Source: VGRW01 sp031396695 (lineage in GTDB: Bacteria; Myxococcota_A; UBA9160; SZUA-336). From it: DNA of 64,000 bases. The notes below the pieces were generated by a model, which was not told the DNA's origin, did not search any database, and saw only the letters and a program-made list of their open reading frames with translations. The first letter of the stretch is position 1. Each line of letters starts with the position of its first letter. Of this stretch, positions 16,555 through 25,011 are shown one piece after another. The stretch is from assembly GCA_031396695.1 (NCBI GenBank), contig JANNLG010000062.1, forward strand, positions 23,255-87,254. Reading direction: 5' to 3'. The translations under genes were made by a program, and so were the position numbers.

Positions 16555-17697
16555 TTGGTAAGGGCGCTTTTCGCCGAGGCGTTCGGGGGTTCTCCGACCG
16601 GCAGCGCGCGCGCACCCGGCCGCGTGAACCTGATCGGCGAGCACACCGACTACAACGGCGGGTTCGTGTTTCCGGCAGCGATCGAGCTCGAGACGCGTGT
16701 GTCGGTGCGCCCGCGCGCCGACGCGCTCGTGCGCGGCTGCTCGCGCGAACGCGGCCGAGCGCAGGCGCAGCTGCACGATCCACCGGCTGGGGACTGGCTC
16801 GACTACGCGCGCGGCACCGCGCGCGTGCTCGCCGATGCCGGTCTGGTGCGCGACACGGGCTTCGAGATCGCGGTGAGCTCCGATCTGCCCGAGGGCGCCG
16901 GGTTGTCGAGCTCGGCCGCGCTCGAGGCCGGCACCGCGCTCGCGCTGATCGCGGCCGCCGGTGCGCGCGAGACCGCGTTCGACAGGCCCGAGCTCGCGCG
17001 TCTGTGCCAGCGCGCCGAAGTGGAGTTCGCGGGCGTGCCGTGCGGAATCATGGATCAGTACGCCGTGCTGTGTAGTGTGCCCGGATCCGCGCTGCTGCTC
17101 GACTGCGCGCGCGTCGAGTCGCGCTCGGTGGCGCTGCCGGACGGGATCGAGATCCTGATCTTCGACACCGGGGTCGAGCGCGCGCTGCGCGAGGGCCGCT
17201 ACGCCGTGCGGCGGGCGGAGTGCACGCGCGCGCTCGAGGGCGCGCGGACGGCGTTCGGTCGGCGCCTGGACTCGCTGTCGGAGCTCGCGCTCGCCGATCT
17301 CGCACGGATGGAGCGCGTGCTCGATCCTGTCGCCATGCGGCGCGCGCGCCACGTGGTCGGCGAGAACGCGCGTGTGCTCGCGCTCGTACGGGCGTTCGAG
17401 GCCGGCGATCCGCGCGCGGCCGGCGAGGCGATGTTCGCGTCGCACCAGAGCCTGCGCGTCGACTACGAGGTGACGGTGCCCGAGAGCGACGCGTTGGTGG
17501 AGGATTCCCGATCGCTTCCCGGCTGTATCGGCGCGCGCATGACCGGCGCGGGCTTCGGCGGCTGCACGGTGCACCTGGTCGAAGCCGGGCACGCGCGCGC
17601 GTTCGCGACAGAGCTCGCGCGGCGTTTCCTCGAACGCTTCGGCCGGACACCGCGTCGTTGGAGTTCGCGAGCGGCCGCCGGCGCGAATCTGATATGA
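16555..17697 (+). CDS. galK: Galactokinase
   Basis: A 380-residue GHMP kinase. The N-terminal galactokinase signature GRVNLIGEHTDYNGG (about residues 22-36) binds galactose, and the ATP-binding loop PEGAGLSSSAAL is near residues 116-127. The C-terminal GHMP motif is GARMTGAGFGGCTVHL. It phosphorylates galactose to galactose-1-phosphate. The only usable start is a TTG at 16555, because an in-frame TAG lies six codons before it and no ATG or GTG comes between; the Shine-Dalgarno is weak. No galT, galE or sugar transporter lies next to it; an epimerase in the polysaccharide locus is 30 kb away. It is followed at 7 bp by a flavin oxidoreductase gene. Confidence 0.88.
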   Translation: MVRALFAEAFGGSPTGSARAPGRVNLIGEHTDYNGGFVFPAAIELETRVSVRPRADALVRGCSRERGRAQAQLHDPPAGDWLDYARGTARVLADAGLVRDTGFEIAVSSDLPEGAGLSSSAALEAGTALALIAAAGARETAFDRPELARLCQRAEVEFAGVPCGIMDQYAVLCSVPGSALLLDCARVESRSVALPDGIEILIFDTGVERALREGRYAVRRAECTRALEGARTAFGRRLDSLSELALADLARMERVLDPVAMRRARHVVGENARVLALVRAFEAGDPRAAGEAMFASHQSLRVDYEVTVPESDALVEDSRSLPGCIGARMTGAGFGGCTVHLVEAGHARAFATELARRFLERFGRTPRRWSSRAAAGANLI

Positions 17698-17704
17698 GGA
17701 GCAC

Positions 17705-18946
17705 ATGACCGAAGTCGATGTCGTGGTGGTGGGCGCGGGCATCGGGGGCGGCGCCCTCGCGACGGTGCTCGCGCGCAGCGGCCTGTCCGTGCTCGTGCTC
17801 GAGAAGGAGTTGGAGTACCGCGACCGCGTGCGCGGCGAGTGGCTGTCGCCGTGGGGCGTCGTCGAAACCAAGCGCCTCGGCCTGTACGAAACGCTGCGCG
17901 CCGCAGGCGGACACCACGTCACGCACCACCGCAGGTACCACGACGGGGTCGACTCGCAGGCCAGCCCGGAGAACTCGATCGCGCTCGGGGGCGTGCTGCC
18001 GGACATCCCGGGTCCGCTCTGCCTCGGGCACCCGCGCATGTGTCGGCTCCTGTCCGACGCTTCCGAAGCGGCGGGGGCTCGCTTGCACCGCGGCGTGGAT
18101 GGCATCGAGCTCGGCGACGCGATCCGCGGCCGCCGCGAAGTGCGCTATCGGCACGCGGGTTCGAGTCACACGGTGCGGTGTCGGCTGGTGGTCGGCGCGG
18201 ACGGCCGCGGCTCGATCGTGCGCAAGCAGGCGGGGATCGCGCTGCACCGCGACGCGACGCATCACCTGTTCGCGGGTCTGCTTGTCGAGGGCGCGGACGC
18301 CTGGCCCGCGTCGCTCCAGGCGATCGGCGTGGAGAGCGACGCACACTTCCTGGTGTTTCCGCAGGGCGGTGGACGGGCGCGACTGTACCTGGGATACGCC
18401 CTCGAGCAGCACAAGCGCTTCACGGGACCGGACGCGGCAACACGGTTTCTCGAGGCCTTCCGGCTGCGCACCGTGCCCGAGGCCGAGGCGCTCGCGCGCG
18501 CGCGGCCGGCGGGTCCGTGTCACTCCTACGGCAACGAGGACAGCTGGACCGACAGCCCGGTGGCCGACGCCGTGGTGCTGATCGGCGACGCCGCGGGGCA
18601 CAACGACCCGATCATCGGTCAGGGACTCTCGATCACGCTGCGCGACGTGCGAATCGTGTCCGAGCTCCTGTTCGCGCACCAAGACTGGTCGCCCACGACC
18701 TTCGCGCCCTACACTGAGGAGCGGCGCGAGCGGATGCGGCGACTTCGCTTCGTCGCTGCGCTCGACTCGGGCCTGGAGAGCGAGTTCGGCCCCGCGGCGG
18801 CTGCACGCCGCGCACGCGCGCGCGAGCTCCAGTCGAAGGACCCCGGACTCGCGCTCTGGTTGCTGGCGGCGTTCGTCGGCCCCGAAGTGCTGCCGCCCCA
18901 AGCCTTCGACGCGTCGGTGCGTGAGCGGCTGCTCGCGCCGATCTGA
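17705..18946 (+). CDS. FAD-dependent oxidoreductase/monooxygenase (PHBH fold)
   Basis: A 413-residue flavoprotein of the p-hydroxybenzoate hydroxylase/geranylgeranyl-reductase superfamily. It has the N-terminal dinucleotide-binding motif VVVGAGIGGGALA, the central DG-type motif VVGADGRGS, and the FAD ribityl motif LIGDAAGHNDPIIGQGLS. The Asn-Asp-Pro in the last motif is common in this group. No membrane segment is evident. It may hydroxylate an aromatic compound or reduce a prenyl chain; the substrate is not shown by context. A GAGGAG Shine-Dalgarno lies inside the end of galK, 7 bp away, so the two genes are probably co-transcribed. It converges on the HtrA lipoprotein gene with a 12-bp gap. 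Confidence 0.8.
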   Translation: MTEVDVVVVGAGIGGGALATVLARSGLSVLVLEKELEYRDRVRGEWLSPWGVVETKRLGLYETLRAAGGHHVTHHRRYHDGVDSQASPENSIALGGVLPDIPGPLCLGHPRMCRLLSDASEAAGARLHRGVDGIELGDAIRGRREVRYRHAGSSHTVRCRLVVGADGRGSIVRKQAGIALHRDATHHLFAGLLVEGADAWPASLQAIGVESDAHFLVFPQGGGRARLYLGYALEQHKRFTGPDAATRFLEAFRLRTVPEAEALARARPAGPCHSYGNEDSWTDSPVADAVVLIGDAAGHNDPIIGQGLSITLRDVRIVSELLFAHQDWSPTTFAPYTEERRERMRRLRFVAALDSGLESEFGPAAAARRARARELQSKDPGLALWLLAAFVGPEVLPPQAFDASVRERLLAPI

Positions 18947-18958
18947 CCGAGGCCCCGG

Positions 18959-20329
18959 CTAGCGCTGGCTGGTGGAGCTCGAGCTCGACGAAGACGGCGG
19001 CGAGTCCGCCTTCGCGCGCGGGTTCACGAGCATGAAGCGCGTGTCGTCCCCGCGCAGCGCGCGCACCAGGAACGGGCGGTCGCGCTTGGCGCCGAGCGCG
19101 CGGCGGAAGTCGTCGAGCGTCGCGATCGGCTCCTTCTCGATCTCCACGATCAGGTCGCCGCGCTGCATGCCCGCTTCGTCGGCCTCGGAGCCCGGCTCCA
19201 CGAACGAGATCAACACGCCCTCGCGCTGCGGCAGGCGCTGACCGCGGAAGCTCGCTTCGGTGACTTCCTCGACGGTGAAGCCGTGGGGACTCTCTTCCTC
19301 GTCGGGCACGTACTTCGGCTGTGCGCCGAGTGTCGCGCGCAGCTCGCGCCGCTCGCCGCCGCGGCGCAGCTCGATCTCGACTTCCTTGCCGACACTCTTC
19401 AGTGCCACCAAGCGCTGGAACTGGCCGAGGTCCTCGTCCTTCTCCGCGCGCAGCGGCTCGCCGTCAAAACTCATGAGCACGTCGCCGACGGCGATGCCGG
19501 CGACCTCGGCGGGCGAGCCGTGCGCGACCGAGCCGACCACCACGCCGTGCGTGTCGGGCTCGCCCCAGTAGCGCGCGAGCTCGCGCGGCAACGGCTGGAT
19601 CGTCACGCCGAGGTAGCCGCGCGCGATCCGACCGGCGTCGAGCAGATCGCCCGAGACGCGCTTCGCGGTGTTGATCGGGATCGTGAAGCCGATGCCGCGG
19701 CCCTGACCGCGCGAGTTGATGCCGACCACCTCGCCGCGCAGGTTGATCAGCGGCCCGCCCGACGAGCCGTGATCGATCATGGCGTCGGTCTGGATGAAGT
19801 CGTTCAAGAGCTGCTCGGTGCGCAGGTCGCGTCCCTTCGCGGACACGATGCCGAGCGAGACGGAGCCCTCGAGTCCGTACGGGTTGCCGATCGCGATCAC
19901 CCACTCGCCGACCGAGAGCTTGTCCGAGTCGCCGAGCTTCGCGAACGGGAACGGCGGTTCGCCCGCGCGCGGCACGAGCCGCAGCACGGCGACGTCGGTC
20001 TGCTTGTCGGTGCCGACGACCTCGGCGTCGTAGCGGCCGTCGCGGCCGGTCACGATCACGCTGACCTTCTCTGCGCGGTCGACCACGTGCCAGTTCGTGA
20101 GCAGCACGCCGGTCGGGTCGATCAGGAAGCCCGAGCCCTCGATCAGGTCGCGCCGGTTGTTCACACGCACCGCCGACTCGATGTGCACCACTGCCGGCGA
20201 GACGCGTTTGTTCACGTCGATGATGCGCGCCTGCAGCTCGTCGAGCGCATCGCGCGCGAACGCGGGCGGAAGTCCGGCGCAGCCGGTGAGGACGAACGAA
20301 AGGCTCGCGAGCAGCGCGCGCAGCTTCAT
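18959..20329 (-). CDS. HtrA-like serine protease lipoprotein with PDZ domains
   Basis: A 456-residue HtrA homologue, third in this region. The signal peptide is of lipoprotein type: lipobox LTGC with Cys17. The triad is present, His81 in TNWHVV, Asp112 in TDVAVL and Ser190, but the usual GNSGG reads GSSGG. Two PDZ-like regions follow (about residues 235-330 and 355-440), and the tail is Ser-rich. Lipidation would tether it to the inner or outer membrane, unlike the two soluble copies. Its ATG overlaps the TGA of the ThiE-like gene by 4 bp (ATGA), so it is translationally coupled to the thiamine operon; a functional reason for that is not evident. Confidence 0.85.
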   Translation of the reverse strand: MKLRALLASLSFVLTGCAGLPPAFARDALDELQARIIDVNKRVSPAVVHIESAVRVNNRRDLIEGSGFLIDPTGVLLTNWHVVDRAEKVSVIVTGRDGRYDAEVVGTDKQTDVAVLRLVPRAGEPPFPFAKLGDSDKLSVGEWVIAIGNPYGLEGSVSLGIVSAKGRDLRTEQLLNDFIQTDAMIDHGSSGGPLINLRGEVVGINSRGQGRGIGFTIPINTAKRVSGDLLDAGRIARGYLGVTIQPLPRELARYWGEPDTHGVVVGSVAHGSPAEVAGIAVGDVLMSFDGEPLRAEKDEDLGQFQRLVALKSVGKEVEIELRRGGERRELRATLGAQPKYVPDEEESPHGFTVEEVTEASFRGQRLPQREGVLISFVEPGSEADEAGMQRGDLIVEIEKEPIATLDDFRRALGAKRDRPFLVRALRGDDTRFMLVNPRAKADSPPSSSSSSSTSQR

Positions 20330-20952
20330 CGCCCGGTCTCATCGGCGAGTGCGCGCCGGAACTCGCGGGCGGCGGCCTCCGGATCAGGCGCGGCGCCGAG
20401 CGCGGCGGCCGCGGCCACCCCAGCTGCTCCGGCGGCCACGAGCTCGGGCACGCGCTTGGCCGTCACGCCGCCGAGCGCGAAGGCGGGAATCGAGAGCTCG
20501 GCGGTCGCTCGCGCGAGCCAGGCGCAGCCGCGCGCGGCACTGCCGGGCTTGGACTCGGTTTCGTAGATCGGAGACAGCATCACGTAGTTCGCGCCCTCCG
20601 CAGCTGCGCGCCGCGCCTCGATCCCGTCGTGCGCGGAATAGCCCACGAGCCGCTCTCCGCCCAGGAAGTCGCGCGCATCGCGAACCGGCACCGACTCGCG
20701 GCCCAGGTGCACGCCGTCGAGCTCGAGCGCGCGCGCGACGTCGAGCCGCCGACTGGCCAGCACACGTAGTCCGCGCGCGCGCGCGGGTGCGAGGCGGCGC
20801 GCGGCCTCGCTCCAGTCGGCGAACGTCCAGCTCGGTTGTCGCAGCACGACGAGTTCGACTCCGCCGCGCGCCAGGGCTTCGATCACGTCGAGAACCGGCC
20901 GGCCGGCCGTGCTGCGCGGGCCGTCGCTCATGAAGCACAGGCGCGGGATCAC
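20326..20952 (-). CDS. thiE: Thiamine-phosphate synthase / TenI-like protein
   Basis: A 208-residue TIM-barrel protein of the ThiE/TenI family. Recognisable are GVHLGRES, YSAHDGIEARRAAAEGANYV, the SPIYETESKPG loop and the C-terminal ALGGVTAKRVPELVAAGAAGVA. The family substrate-binding segment usually written QLR.K reads VVLRQPSW here, and the KD/ND pair is not evident, so it could be a TenI-type thiazole aromatase rather than a true synthase. The GTG start at 20952 overlaps the thiG TGA (GTGA), and its own stop overlaps the following HtrA start. It joins thiazole and pyrimidine phosphates in thiamine synthesis if it is ThiE. Confidence 0.75.
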   Translation of the reverse strand: MIPRLCFMSDGPRSTAGRPVLDVIEALARGGVELVVLRQPSWTFADWSEAARRLAPARARGLRVLASRRLDVARALELDGVHLGRESVPVRDARDFLGGERLVGYSAHDGIEARRAAAEGANYVMLSPIYETESKPGSAARGCAWLARATAELSIPAFALGGVTAKRVPELVAAGAAGVAAAAALGAAPDPEAAAREFRRALADETGR

Positions 20953-21728
20953 GGCAGGTCGATCAGCCCTTGTTCGGGACTCGACGCCTGCGCGTGCAGC
21001 CTGCGCGGCATCCGGCCGGCCTCGTAGGCCGCGCGTCCGGCCTCGACCGCGAGCTTCATGGCGTGCGCCATCTTGATCGGGTCCTTGGCCGCGGCGATGC
21101 CCGTGCTCATCAGCACCGCGGTGCAGCCGAGCTCCATCGCGATCGCGGCGTCCGACGCGGTGCCGACGCCCGCGTCGACGATCACCGGGCACGAGACGCT
21201 CTCCAGGATGATGCGGATGTTGGCCGGATTGCGGATGCCGAGCCCGGATCCGATCGGCGCACCGAGCGGCATCACCGCCGCGCAGCCGATCTCCTCGAGC
21301 CGCATGCACGCGACCGGATCGTCGCTGATGTACGGCAGCACGGTGAAGCCCTCGGCGACCAGGATGCGCGCGGCTTCGAGCGTGGCGACCGTGTCGGGAA
21401 AGAGCGTGCGCGGATCGCCGATCACTTCGAGCTTCACGAGCTTGGTGTCGAGCAGCTCGCGCGCGAGCTGCGCGGTCAGCACCGCTTCCTTGGCCGTCGT
21501 ACACCCGGCGGTGTTGGGCATGATGTGGAAGCGGTCGGGTGGGATCCAGTCGAGCAGCGAGCCGGCGGCGCGCGAGGTCAGGTCGACGCGGCGCACTGCG
21601 ACCGTCGTCATCTCGGTACCGCTCGCGTCGAGCGCGAGCCGATTTTCTTCGAACGACTTGAACTTGCCCGAGCCGACGATCAGCCGCGAGTGGAGCTCCA
21701 GGTCACCGATGCGAAACGACGAGCTCAT
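20949..21728 (-). CDS. thiG: Thiazole synthase ThiG
   Basis: A 259-residue ThiG of normal length. It has the N-terminal SRLIVGSGKF strand, the catalytic Lys region VKLEVIGDPRTLFPD (about Lys99), PNTAGCTTAKEAV, and the phosphate-binding C-terminal GVGTASDAAIAMELG. ThiG makes the thiamine thiazole from deoxyxylulose phosphate, dehydroglycine and the sulfur carried on ThiS. Its ATG overlaps the thiS TGA by 4 bp, and its TGA overlaps the GTG of the ThiE-like gene, so thiS-thiG-thiE are translationally coupled. No thiF, thiO or thiH lies next to it. Confidence 0.93.
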   Translation of the reverse strand: MSSSFRIGDLELHSRLIVGSGKFKSFEENRLALDASGTEMTTVAVRRVDLTSRAAGSLLDWIPPDRFHIMPNTAGCTTAKEAVLTAQLARELLDTKLVKLEVIGDPRTLFPDTVATLEAARILVAEGFTVLPYISDDPVACMRLEEIGCAAVMPLGAPIGSGLGIRNPANIRIILESVSCPVIVDAGVGTASDAAIAMELGCTAVLMSTGIAAAKDPIKMAHAMKLAVEAGRAAYEAGRMPRRLHAQASSPEQGLIDLP

Positions 21729-21928
21729 ACGCCACCTCCGACGGCGTGGATCACCTCGACCTTGTCGCCGTCGCGGACGAAGACCTCCGCGAAGCGCGAC
21801 TTCGGCACCACCTCGGCATTGATCGCGACCGCGACCCGCTGCCGTCGGAGATCGAAGCGGCCGAGCAGGTCGAGCACGCTGAGGGGGGCCGGCGTCTCGT
21901 GCGATTCGCCGTTCAGCACGTACTTCAC
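21725..21928 (-). CDS. thiS: Sulfur carrier protein ThiS
   Basis: A 67-residue ubiquitin-fold sulfur carrier. It reads KYVLNGESHETPAPLSVLDLL at the start region and VAVAINAEVVPKSRF in the middle, with GDKVEVIHAVGGG near the end, typical of ThiS. The GTG at 21928 is the natural start, since the N-terminal beta-strand begins right there; the frame is open further upstream. The C-terminus is GGGV rather than a free Gly-Gly, so one residue may need removal before thiocarboxylation; see findings. It is first in the thiS-thiG-thiE operon and diverges from alr with about 40 bp between, leaving no room for a TPP riboswitch. Confidence 0.88.
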   Translation of the reverse strand: MKYVLNGESHETPAPLSVLDLLGRFDLRRQRVAVAINAEVVPKSRFAEVFVRDGDKVEVIHAVGGGV

Positions 21929-21968
21929 GCGCGGGACGTTAGCGGAAAGCTCGCCTAGATTGAAGCGC

Positions 21969-23087
21969 GTGAGCGGGCCCTCGAAGTCACGCGCCTGGGC
22001 CGAGATCGACCACGGCGCGCTGGTGCGCAACTTGCGCGCGATCCGCGCGCGTTCGCACGGGCGGCGCGTGATCGCGGTGGTCAAGGCGGACGCCTACGGA
22101 CACGGGGCCGTGGGGGTCGCACTCGCGCTCAGTGGGGACGGCTGCGATGCCTTCGCGGTGATCTCGGTCGACGAGGCGCTCGAGCTGCGCGACGCGGGCA
22201 TCCGCGAGCCGATCCTCGTGCTCGGCGGCCTGCTCGAGCCCGACGAGGCGGACACGGCGCTCGCAAGAGACGTGACGCCCGTTGTGAGCCGGGTCGAGAC
22301 GCTCGACTGGCTGGCGAAGGCCGCCTCGCGCGCGAATCGAGCTGCGGTCTTCCACCTGAAGCTCGACACCGGAATGGGACGTCTCGGTCTCGCGGCCGAA
22401 GACCTGCCCGCTTTTCTGGACCGACTCCGAGCCGCGAGGGAGCTGCGCCTCGAGGGCGTGATGAGTCACCTCGCCGAGGCGGACGATCTGGACGCGCCCG
22501 CGACCGAGCGCCAGCGCGCCGAGTTCGCCGCGCTAGTCGCGCGCGTGCGCGAAGCCGGCATCGCGCCCGACTGGATCCATCTCGACAACTCCGCGGGCAT
22601 CGCGCGCGGCGCGACACCGGGCACGAACGCGGTACGGCCGGGGCTCTGGCTGTGGGGCGCGGAGCCGATCCTGGTCGGCGGACACGCGCTCGAGCCGGTG
22701 ATGAGCCTGTTCGCGCGCGTGATCCACGCCAAGGTTGTTCGCGCGGGCACCGCGATCGGCTACGGCGGCGACTTCGTCGCCCGCGAGCCGTCCCGCATCC
22801 TGACGCTCGCGATCGGCTACGCGGACGGTCTGCCGCGCGCGGTTGGCGGCAAGATCGAGGTGGGCTGGCGCGGTCGGCGCGTTCCGCTGGTGGGACGCGT
22901 CTCGTGCGACCTGGCCACCGCAGCGGTGCCCGGCGACGAGCGCGTCGAGCCGGGCGACGCGGTGCTGATCTTCGGCCGGAGCGGCGCGCTGGCGATTCCC
23001 GTCGAAGAGACCGCGCGCGCCGCGGGCACGATCTCGTATGAGATCCTGGCGCGCATCGGGCCGCGCGTGCCGCGCATCGCGACTTGA
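21969..23087 (+). CDS. alr: Alanine racemase
   Basis: A 372-residue fold-type III PLP enzyme. The PLP lysine is Lys39 in AVVKADAYGHG and the second catalytic base is Tyr265 in AIGYGGDF, the same spacing as in well-studied alanine racemases. RPGLWLWG and VGRVSCDL correspond to the RPG-LYG and VGRVSMDM family blocks. It converts L-Ala to D-Ala for peptidoglycan. The start is taken as GTG at 21969; a TTG three codons upstream (21960), with GGAAAG about 10 nt before it, is equally possible. It diverges from the thiS operon and is followed by purD after 47 bp. Confidence 0.92.
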   Translation: MSGPSKSRAWAEIDHGALVRNLRAIRARSHGRRVIAVVKADAYGHGAVGVALALSGDGCDAFAVISVDEALELRDAGIREPILVLGGLLEPDEADTALARDVTPVVSRVETLDWLAKAASRANRAAVFHLKLDTGMGRLGLAAEDLPAFLDRLRAARELRLEGVMSHLAEADDLDAPATERQRAEFAALVARVREAGIAPDWIHLDNSAGIARGATPGTNAVRPGLWLWGAEPILVGGHALEPVMSLFARVIHAKVVRAGTAIGYGGDFVAREPSRILTLAIGYADGLPRAVGGKIEVGWRGRRVPLVGRVSCDLATAAVPGDERVEPGDAVLIFGRSGALAIPVEETARAAGTISYEILARIGPRVPRIAT

Positions 23088-23134
23088 TTGTCGCGCCCGC
23101 CGCGCGTACATCCGGACCGAAAGGGGAGGGAAGC

Positions 23135-24418
23135 ATGCGCGTGCTGGTGCTCGGTTCCGGCGGCCGCGAGCACGCACTGGTTTGGGCGATCGCGCGCAGC
23201 CCGCTCGTCGACGAAGTGCTGTGCGCGCCGGGCAGCGACGGCATCGCGGCGGACGCGCGCGTGCTCGCGATCGACCCGAGCGACGCGCGTGCGCTGATCG
23301 AGGCGGTCAAACGGGAAGGCGTTTCGCTGGTCGTGGTCGGACCCGAGACGCTGCTCGCTGCCGGCATCGCGGATCGGCTCGGCGAAGCGGGCATCGCGGT
23401 CTTCGGCCCGAGCGCCGAGGCCGCGCGGCTCGAGTCGAGCAAGCACTTCGCCAAGGCTTTCATGGCGCGGCACCACATTCCCACCGCGGCGTTCGCAGCC
23501 TTCACGTCGGCCGACGAGGCCGAGGCGTACGTGCGCGCCCTTGGCGGTCCGTGCGTGGTGAAGGCCGACGGTCTCGCGGCGGGGAAGGGCGTCGCCGTGT
23601 GCGACGGAGCCGAGGACGCGCTGCTCGCGATCGGCGAGATCATGCGCGAACGGCGCTTCGGCGACTCGGGCGCCGAGGTCGTGATCGAGGAGCGGCTGGA
23701 AGGCGTTGAGGCGAGCTACTACGCGTTGTGCGACGGCGAGCGCTTCGTTCCGCTCTCGCACGCGCAAGACCACAAGCGCGCGCTCGACGGTGACGCTGGC
23801 GAGAACACCGGCGGCATGGGCGCCTACTCGCCGGCCGGACCGATCGACGCAGGCGTCGAGCGCGCGATTCTCGAGACGATCGTGCGCCCGACGCTCGACG
23901 GAATGCGCGCCGAGGGCCGGCCGTTCCGCGGTGCGCTCTTCGTCGGGCTGATGATCGACGCGGGCGTTCCGCGGGTGATCGAGTTCAACACGCGCTTCGG
24001 CGATCCCGAGACGCAGGCGCTCCTGTTCCGGCTCGAGTCCGACATCGTGCCGCTGCTGGTCGGCGCGGCCGAAGGGCGCCTGCCCGCGGGCTGTCCGCCC
24101 GTGCGGCTCGGCGATCCGGCGGTCTGCGTGGTGCTGGCGAGCGAGGGTTACCCGCGCATGCACGCGAGCGGTCGCGAGATCACGGGCCTGGACGCGCTCG
24201 CGAAACTGCCCGACGCAAAAGTGTTTCACTCCGGCACTCGGCGCCAGGGCCGACGCTGGCTCACGGAGGGCGGGCGCGTGCTCGGCGTGACGGCGCGCGG
24301 CGCCACGCTCGAGGCCGCCCGCGCGCGCGCGTACGCGCTGGCCGGAAGCATCCACTTCCAGGGCGCCCACTACCGGCGCGACATCGGCGCGCGAGCGCTC
24401 GCCGCGAAGCGCGCGTGA
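23135..24418 (+). CDS. purD: Phosphoribosylamine--glycine ligase
   Basis: A 427-residue ATP-grasp enzyme of usual PurD length. The N-domain starts RVLVLGSGGREHALVWAI; the ATP-grasp core has VVKADGLAAGKGVAVCD and the metal-binding EFNTRFGDPETQ; GENTGGMGAYSPAGP is the substrate loop. It makes GAR in purine synthesis. The ATG is preceded by AAGGGGAGGG. Its TGA overlaps the GTG of tsaC by 4 bp (GTGA), so the two are coupled. Confidence 0.95.
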   Translation: MRVLVLGSGGREHALVWAIARSPLVDEVLCAPGSDGIAADARVLAIDPSDARALIEAVKREGVSLVVVGPETLLAAGIADRLGEAGIAVFGPSAEAARLESSKHFAKAFMARHHIPTAAFAAFTSADEAEAYVRALGGPCVVKADGLAAGKGVAVCDGAEDALLAIGEIMRERRFGDSGAEVVIEERLEGVEASYYALCDGERFVPLSHAQDHKRALDGDAGENTGGMGAYSPAGPIDAGVERAILETIVRPTLDGMRAEGRPFRGALFVGLMIDAGVPRVIEFNTRFGDPETQALLFRLESDIVPLLVGAAEGRLPAGCPPVRLGDPAVCVVLASEGYPRMHASGREITGLDALAKLPDAKVFHSGTRRQGRRWLTEGGRVLGVTARGATLEAARARAYALAGSIHFQGAHYRRDIGARALAAKRA

Positions 24419-25011
24419 TCGTCGGGCTCGACGAGGCGGTCACGCGGCTCGCGCGCGGCGATCTCGTCGCGTACCCGACCGAAACCGTTTACGGACTCGG
24501 CGCGGACGCATTCTCGGCCGAAGCCCTGGCCGCGCTCGTCGCGCTCAAGGGACGCGACGCGGAGCGCGGCCTCTCGGTGCTCGTGCCCGACGCCGCGGCG
24601 TTCGAGCGCATCGCCGCGCCACTTCCGCAGGTCGCCGCTCGGCTCGCCGCGCGCTTCTGGCCGGGACCGCTCACGCTGGTCGTGCCGGTCGCCGACCCGC
24701 GCTTCGCGGGCGTTCGCACACCGCTCGGTGTCGGGTTCCGCTGCTCGCCGCAGCCGACCGCCTTCGCGCTCGCGCGCGCTTCCGCGCGGCCGATCGTCTC
24801 CACCAGCTGCAACCGCAGCGGCGCGAAACCGTGCGCGACCGCCGTGGAAGTCGAGCGCGAGTTCGGCCGCGAGCTCGCGATCCTCGGCGGCGAGCCCGCC
24901 TCTGGCCTCACGCCCTCCACGGTGATCGCCGTCTCGCAGGACGGCGCCCTGACCCTGCTGCGCGAGGGCGCCATCCCGTTCGCGGAGCTGCGCGCGACCG
25001 AAGCCCGCTAG
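24415..25011 (+). CDS. tsaC: L-threonylcarbamoyladenylate synthase (TsaC/YrdC type)
   Basis: A 198-residue single-domain YrdC/TsaC protein. It shows YPTETVYGLGADAFS at residues about 22-36, the KGRDAERGLSVLV block that binds nucleotide and threonine, RFWPGPLTLVVP, and the ISTSCNRSG-like motif (PIVSTSCNRSGAKP). It makes threonylcarbamoyl-AMP for the t6A modification of tRNA. It lacks the C-terminal Sua5 domain. The GTG start overlaps the purD stop; the 3' end overlaps the convergent DciA-like gene by 4 bp. Confidence 0.92.
   Translation: MIVGLDEAVTRLARGDLVAYPTETVYGLGADAFSAEALAALVALKGRDAERGLSVLVPDAAAFERIAAPLPQVAARLAARFWPGPLTLVVPVADPRFAGVRTPLGVGFRCSPQPTAFALARASARPIVSTSCNRSGAKPCATAVEVEREFGRELAILGGEPASGLTPSTVIAVSQDGALTLLREGAIPFAELRATEAR

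Noticed and set aside
21929..21968. TPP riboswitch before thiS
   Set aside because: Only about 40 bp separate thiS from the divergent alr gene, too short for the THI element, and no conserved CUGAGA-type core was seen.
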